Below are positions 5,343 through 6,918 of a stretch of DNA of 6,918 bases, piece by piece. The notes under the pieces are model-generated. The model saw only the letters and a program-made list of their open reading frames with translations, had not been told where the DNA came from and made no database searches. Position numbers and translations under genes: made by a program. Origin of the DNA: Desulfobacteraceae bacterium UBA2771 (lineage in GTDB: Bacteria > Desulfobacterota > Desulfobacteria > Desulfobacterales > Desulfosarcinaceae); NCBI GenBank assembly GCA_002352605.1, contig DEIP01000039.1, positions 1 to 6,918 on the forward strand. Reading direction: 5' to 3'. Positions within the stretch are counted from its first letter, which is position 1. Each line of letters starts with the position of its first letter.

Positions 5343-6518
5343 ATGATTTTACACATGGATATGGACGCCTTTTTCGCCTCGGTGGAACAACTGGACCACC
5401 CGGAGCTGAAGGGAAAGCCCCTGGTCGTGGGCGGCGACTCGGGCCGCGGCGTGGTGGCGGCCGCCAGCTACGAGGCTCGGCGACACGGTATCTACAGCGC
5501 CATGCCCATGTTCATGGCCAAACAGCGCTGCCCGTACCTGATCATTGTGCCCCCCCGCAAGGGCCGTTACAGCGAAATGTCCCGATCGGTCATGGCCATC
5601 ATTCAGCGCTATTCGCCGATCGTGGAGCAGGTCTCCATCGATGAAGCCTACCTGGATGCGGCCGGATGCGGCCGACTGTATGGCCCGCCCGAAGCCATGG
5701 CACGCGCCATTAAATCCGAAATAAAAAAAAAGGTCGCCCTGACGTGTTCCATCGGCGTGGCCCCCTTGAAGTTTCTGGCCAAGATTGCTTCAGACATGAA
5801 CAAGCCCGACGGCTTGACCGTCATCAACGGGGAAAGCGTCCTCGATTTCATCGCCACCTTGCTCGTGGAAAAGGTGCCTGGTGTCGGCAAGCATGCCCAC
5901 CGGCAACTCAGTCAAATGGGCATTGCCACGCTGGGCGATGTAAGAAAAGTCAAACCCTCCGTTTTGGTGGATCGGCTGGGCAAGTTCGGCCATCGGCTGG
6001 TGGATCTTTCCCAAGGGCGAGACGCGTCTGCCGTCACCCCCCACGCCCCCACCAAATCGATATCCACGGAACGAACCTTACCCGCCGACATCCGGGACCG
6101 GAAACGATTGACGCAGCATCTGCTAGCACAGAGCCAGGAGGTGGGCCGCCAGCTTCGCCTCCAGGGATTTCTGGCGCGTACCATCACCTTAAAGCTGAAA
6201 GACACGGATTTCAAACAGATCACCCGAAGCGTCACCCTGGACCGTCCCAGCCAGTCCTCTGAAACACTCTACCGCACGGCAGCGGCCCTGCTGGAACGTC
6301 AGGCACTGCCCAAGGCGATCCGGCTTATCGGTGTCGGGACATCAGCATTGATTGCCGACACCACACCCCGGCAGGCATGCCTTTTTTCCATCGTTGAACA
6401 AAAGGAGTGCGGATGGGAAAAAATAGACCGGGCCGTTGACCGGATTACCGAACGCTTCGGCCATTCGGCCGTTCATCGAGGATCCTTAACGCCGCCGGAG
6501 GACCTGTCCATGGATTAA
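5343..6518 (+). CDS. dinB: DNA polymerase IV (Y-family translesion polymerase)
   Basis: Pol IV bypasses damaged template bases with low fidelity and lacks proofreading. The 391-residue protein opens with ILHMDMDAFFASVEQ, carrying metal-binding Asp6 and the steric-gate Phe11. SIDEAYLD follows, with catalytic Asp100 and Glu101, then CSIGVAPLKFLAKIASDMNK (135-154) and the helix-hairpin-helix VEKVPGVGKH at 175-184. The little-finger domain is at about 238-345. A beta-clamp motif QACLF (344-348, consensus QLxLF) sits about 45 residues before the end, rather than at the very C-terminus as in E. coli. ATG 5343 is the only start consistent with the family: a stop at 5331-5333 closes the frame upstream. 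No Shine-Dalgarno is present, which fits the promoter position. An uninterrupted A9 tract (5723-5731) encodes part of Ile-Lys-Lys-Lys (127-130). I see no recognisable LexA box, so SOS control is unproven. It is divergent from the sigma-54 activator and monocistronic. Confidence 0.97.
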   Translation: MILHMDMDAFFASVEQLDHPELKGKPLVVGGDSGRGVVAAASYEARRHGIYSAMPMFMAKQRCPYLIIVPPRKGRYSEMSRSVMAIIQRYSPIVEQVSIDEAYLDAAGCGRLYGPPEAMARAIKSEIKKKVALTCSIGVAPLKFLAKIASDMNKPDGLTVINGESVLDFIATLLVEKVPGVGKHAHRQLSQMGIATLGDVRKVKPSVLVDRLGKFGHRLVDLSQGRDASAVTPHAPTKSISTERTLPADIRDRKRLTQHLLAQSQEVGRQLRLQGFLARTITLKLKDTDFKQITRSVTLDRPSQSSETLYRTAAALLERQALPKAIRLIGVGTSALIADTTPRQACLFSIVEQKECGWEKIDRAVDRITERFGHSAVHRGSLTPPEDLSMD

Positions 6519-6540
6519 CCAGACACTGCCGGCCGGTATT

Positions 6541-6720
6541 GATCCGCGCCCAGGCCCGAAACAATCCTGAAGGGTAGCCGGAAGCGATGGTCTGCCTACG
6601 GTACACCCCGACCTCCCTGGCCAGGGTGTTGTATTCTACTATTTGCCCATATTCACTGGCGTAGATTCCATAAAGCATTTCCAAGTCAATAGGATATACC
6701 AAAACAATGATGTTGAAAAA
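6541..6720 (-). pseudogene. Decayed reading frame, possibly a DUF4143/AAA-ATPase fragment
   Basis: On the minus strand the frame reads DLEMLYGIYASEYGQIVEY, then NTLAREVGVYRRQTIAS. This resembles the winged-helix segment of DUF4143-containing AAA ATPases, in which a 'GQ-(L/I)-(L/V)-N/E-x-x-x-LA-x-(D/E)-(L/V)-GV' helix-turn-helix is typical. The resemblance is by eye only. The frame meets a stop at 6721-6723, beside the hairpins at 6727-6773, with no recognisable N-terminal ATPase part before it. After about 6550 it runs on into the antisense of dinB without family resemblance. Base composition is more AT-rich at its N-terminal end than in dinB. If real, it is a remnant of an acquired gene; a non-coding accident is also possible. 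Confidence 0.28.
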
Positions 6721-6726
6721 TCACCG

Positions 6727-6773
6727 ACCACCCGCAGAGCGGGTGGTTTGATGAAGCCCCCTCGAAGGGGGCT
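6727..6773. repeat. Two back-to-back perfect hairpins (REP/IS-end-like)
   Basis: ACCACCCGC (6727-6735) pairs perfectly with GCGGGTGGT (6739-6747) around the loop AGA. Seven bases later AGCCCCCT (6755-6762) pairs perfectly with AGGGGGCT (6766-6773) around CGA. The first is followed by TTTG and the second by AAAA, so neither has a proper T-run in either direction. They lie 208 bp downstream of dinB and could still weakly terminate its transcript. Twin GC-rich palindromes of this size are typical of REP-like elements and of IS200/IS605-type ends, but no transposase is nearby. Confidence 0.55.
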
Positions 6774-6784
6774 AAAATCCAGAC

Positions 6785-6819
6785 CAATGAACATCGAACG
6801 TCCAACTTCGAATTTTGAA
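6785..6819. repeat. Degenerate heptamer repeat array, five units
   Basis: Five consecutive 7-bp units, CAATGAA, CATCGAA, CGTCCAA, CTTCGAA and TTTTGAA, fill this stretch without gaps; the consensus is roughly NNTCGAA. On the minus strand they read as TTCGANN units. Such degenerate heptamers are scattered in intergenic DNA of many environmental bacteria, including Desulfobacterota, and give spurious peptides like NIERPTSNFE. Their function is unknown. The array begins 12 bp after the twin hairpins, so both may belong to one composite element. Confidence 0.6.
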
Positions 6820-6918
6820 TAAGGCATTCTGTCGATTTTGATCGTTTAAAACCCTGCTTCACAGACGCCAACAAATGATCGGTAATTCCTTAGGCCAAAC
6901 GATAGACCGTAGCGATCT
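6820..6918. other. Right-end intergenic stretch without recognisable gene
   Basis: From the end of the heptamer array to the window edge no frame, RNA gene or strong hairpin is supported. Short minus-strand frames running from here back through the hairpins are translations of repeat DNA. The stretch could be the rest of the repeat element or the edge of a neighbour outside the window. Confidence 0.4.

Noticed and set aside
5744..6262. Plus-strand frame of 172 codons inside dinB
   Set aside because: It is a -1 frame shadow of dinB with no recognisable motif or ribosome site; it is noted only as a possible extension if slippage occurs at the A9 tract.
6615..6626. Perfect 12-bp palindrome CCCTGGCCAGGG
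   Set aside because: It lies in the remnant frame, where it encodes TLARE, and has no loop or flanking regulatory context; a GC-rich coincidence is likely.
6787..6822. Tiny ORF MNIERPTSNFEF-type peptide
   Set aside because: It is a translation of the heptamer repeat, a known source of spurious peptides.

Overview
The window looks like a chromosomal segment of an anaerobic, moderately GC-rich bacterium, most likely a member of the Desulfobacterota (Desulfosarcina/Desulfobacteraceae type). The pointers are an oxygen-sensitive class III ribonucleotide reductase pair, a NifA-like sigma-54 activator of the kind common in that phylum, a small arginine-rich 'RR..DRR' protein and a degenerate heptamer repeat that I associate with those genomes. 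The lineage is an inference; there is no rRNA or other phylogenetic marker here.

Layout, left to right. Bases 1-597 hold the C-terminal part of NrdD (plus strand, cut by the window edge), followed after 48 bp by nrdG (646-1341). Together they make deoxyribonucleotides without oxygen: NrdG uses an iron-sulfur cluster and SAM to install the glycyl radical in NrdD. A structured intergenic region (1342-1614) leads to a 56-residue arginine-rich protein (1615-1785, plus), which is too short for many ORF callers. thiD (1864-2676, minus) encodes the HMP/HMP-P kinase of thiamine synthesis. A 376-bp divergent spacer containing a repeated 9-mer separates it from an unrecognised single-pass membrane protein (3053-3613, plus). 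That gene converges on a complete GAF-AAA+-Fis sigma-54 activator (3668-5191, minus). Back to back with the activator is dinB (5343-6518, plus), encoding the translesion DNA polymerase IV.

The 151-bp space between the activator and dinB is information-dense. It has a near-consensus sigma-70 promoter whose predicted +1 falls exactly on the A of the dinB ATG (a leaderless mRNA candidate), and a 17-bp inverted repeat that overlaps a possible promoter for the activator. The final 400 bp (6519-6918) is accessory-looking. It has a decayed reading frame on the minus strand, two perfect back-to-back hairpins, and five consecutive 7-bp repeat units.

Apart from nrdD-nrdG, the genes do not form one pathway; this is a patchwork of housekeeping genes (nucleotide reduction, vitamin synthesis, DNA damage tolerance) around one regulator and two poorly known small proteins. 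I see no CRISPR array, intact transposase, phage or defence operon. The best candidates for something under-described are the small arginine-rich protein with its switch-like leader, the leaderless dinB promoter, and the repeat cluster at the right end.
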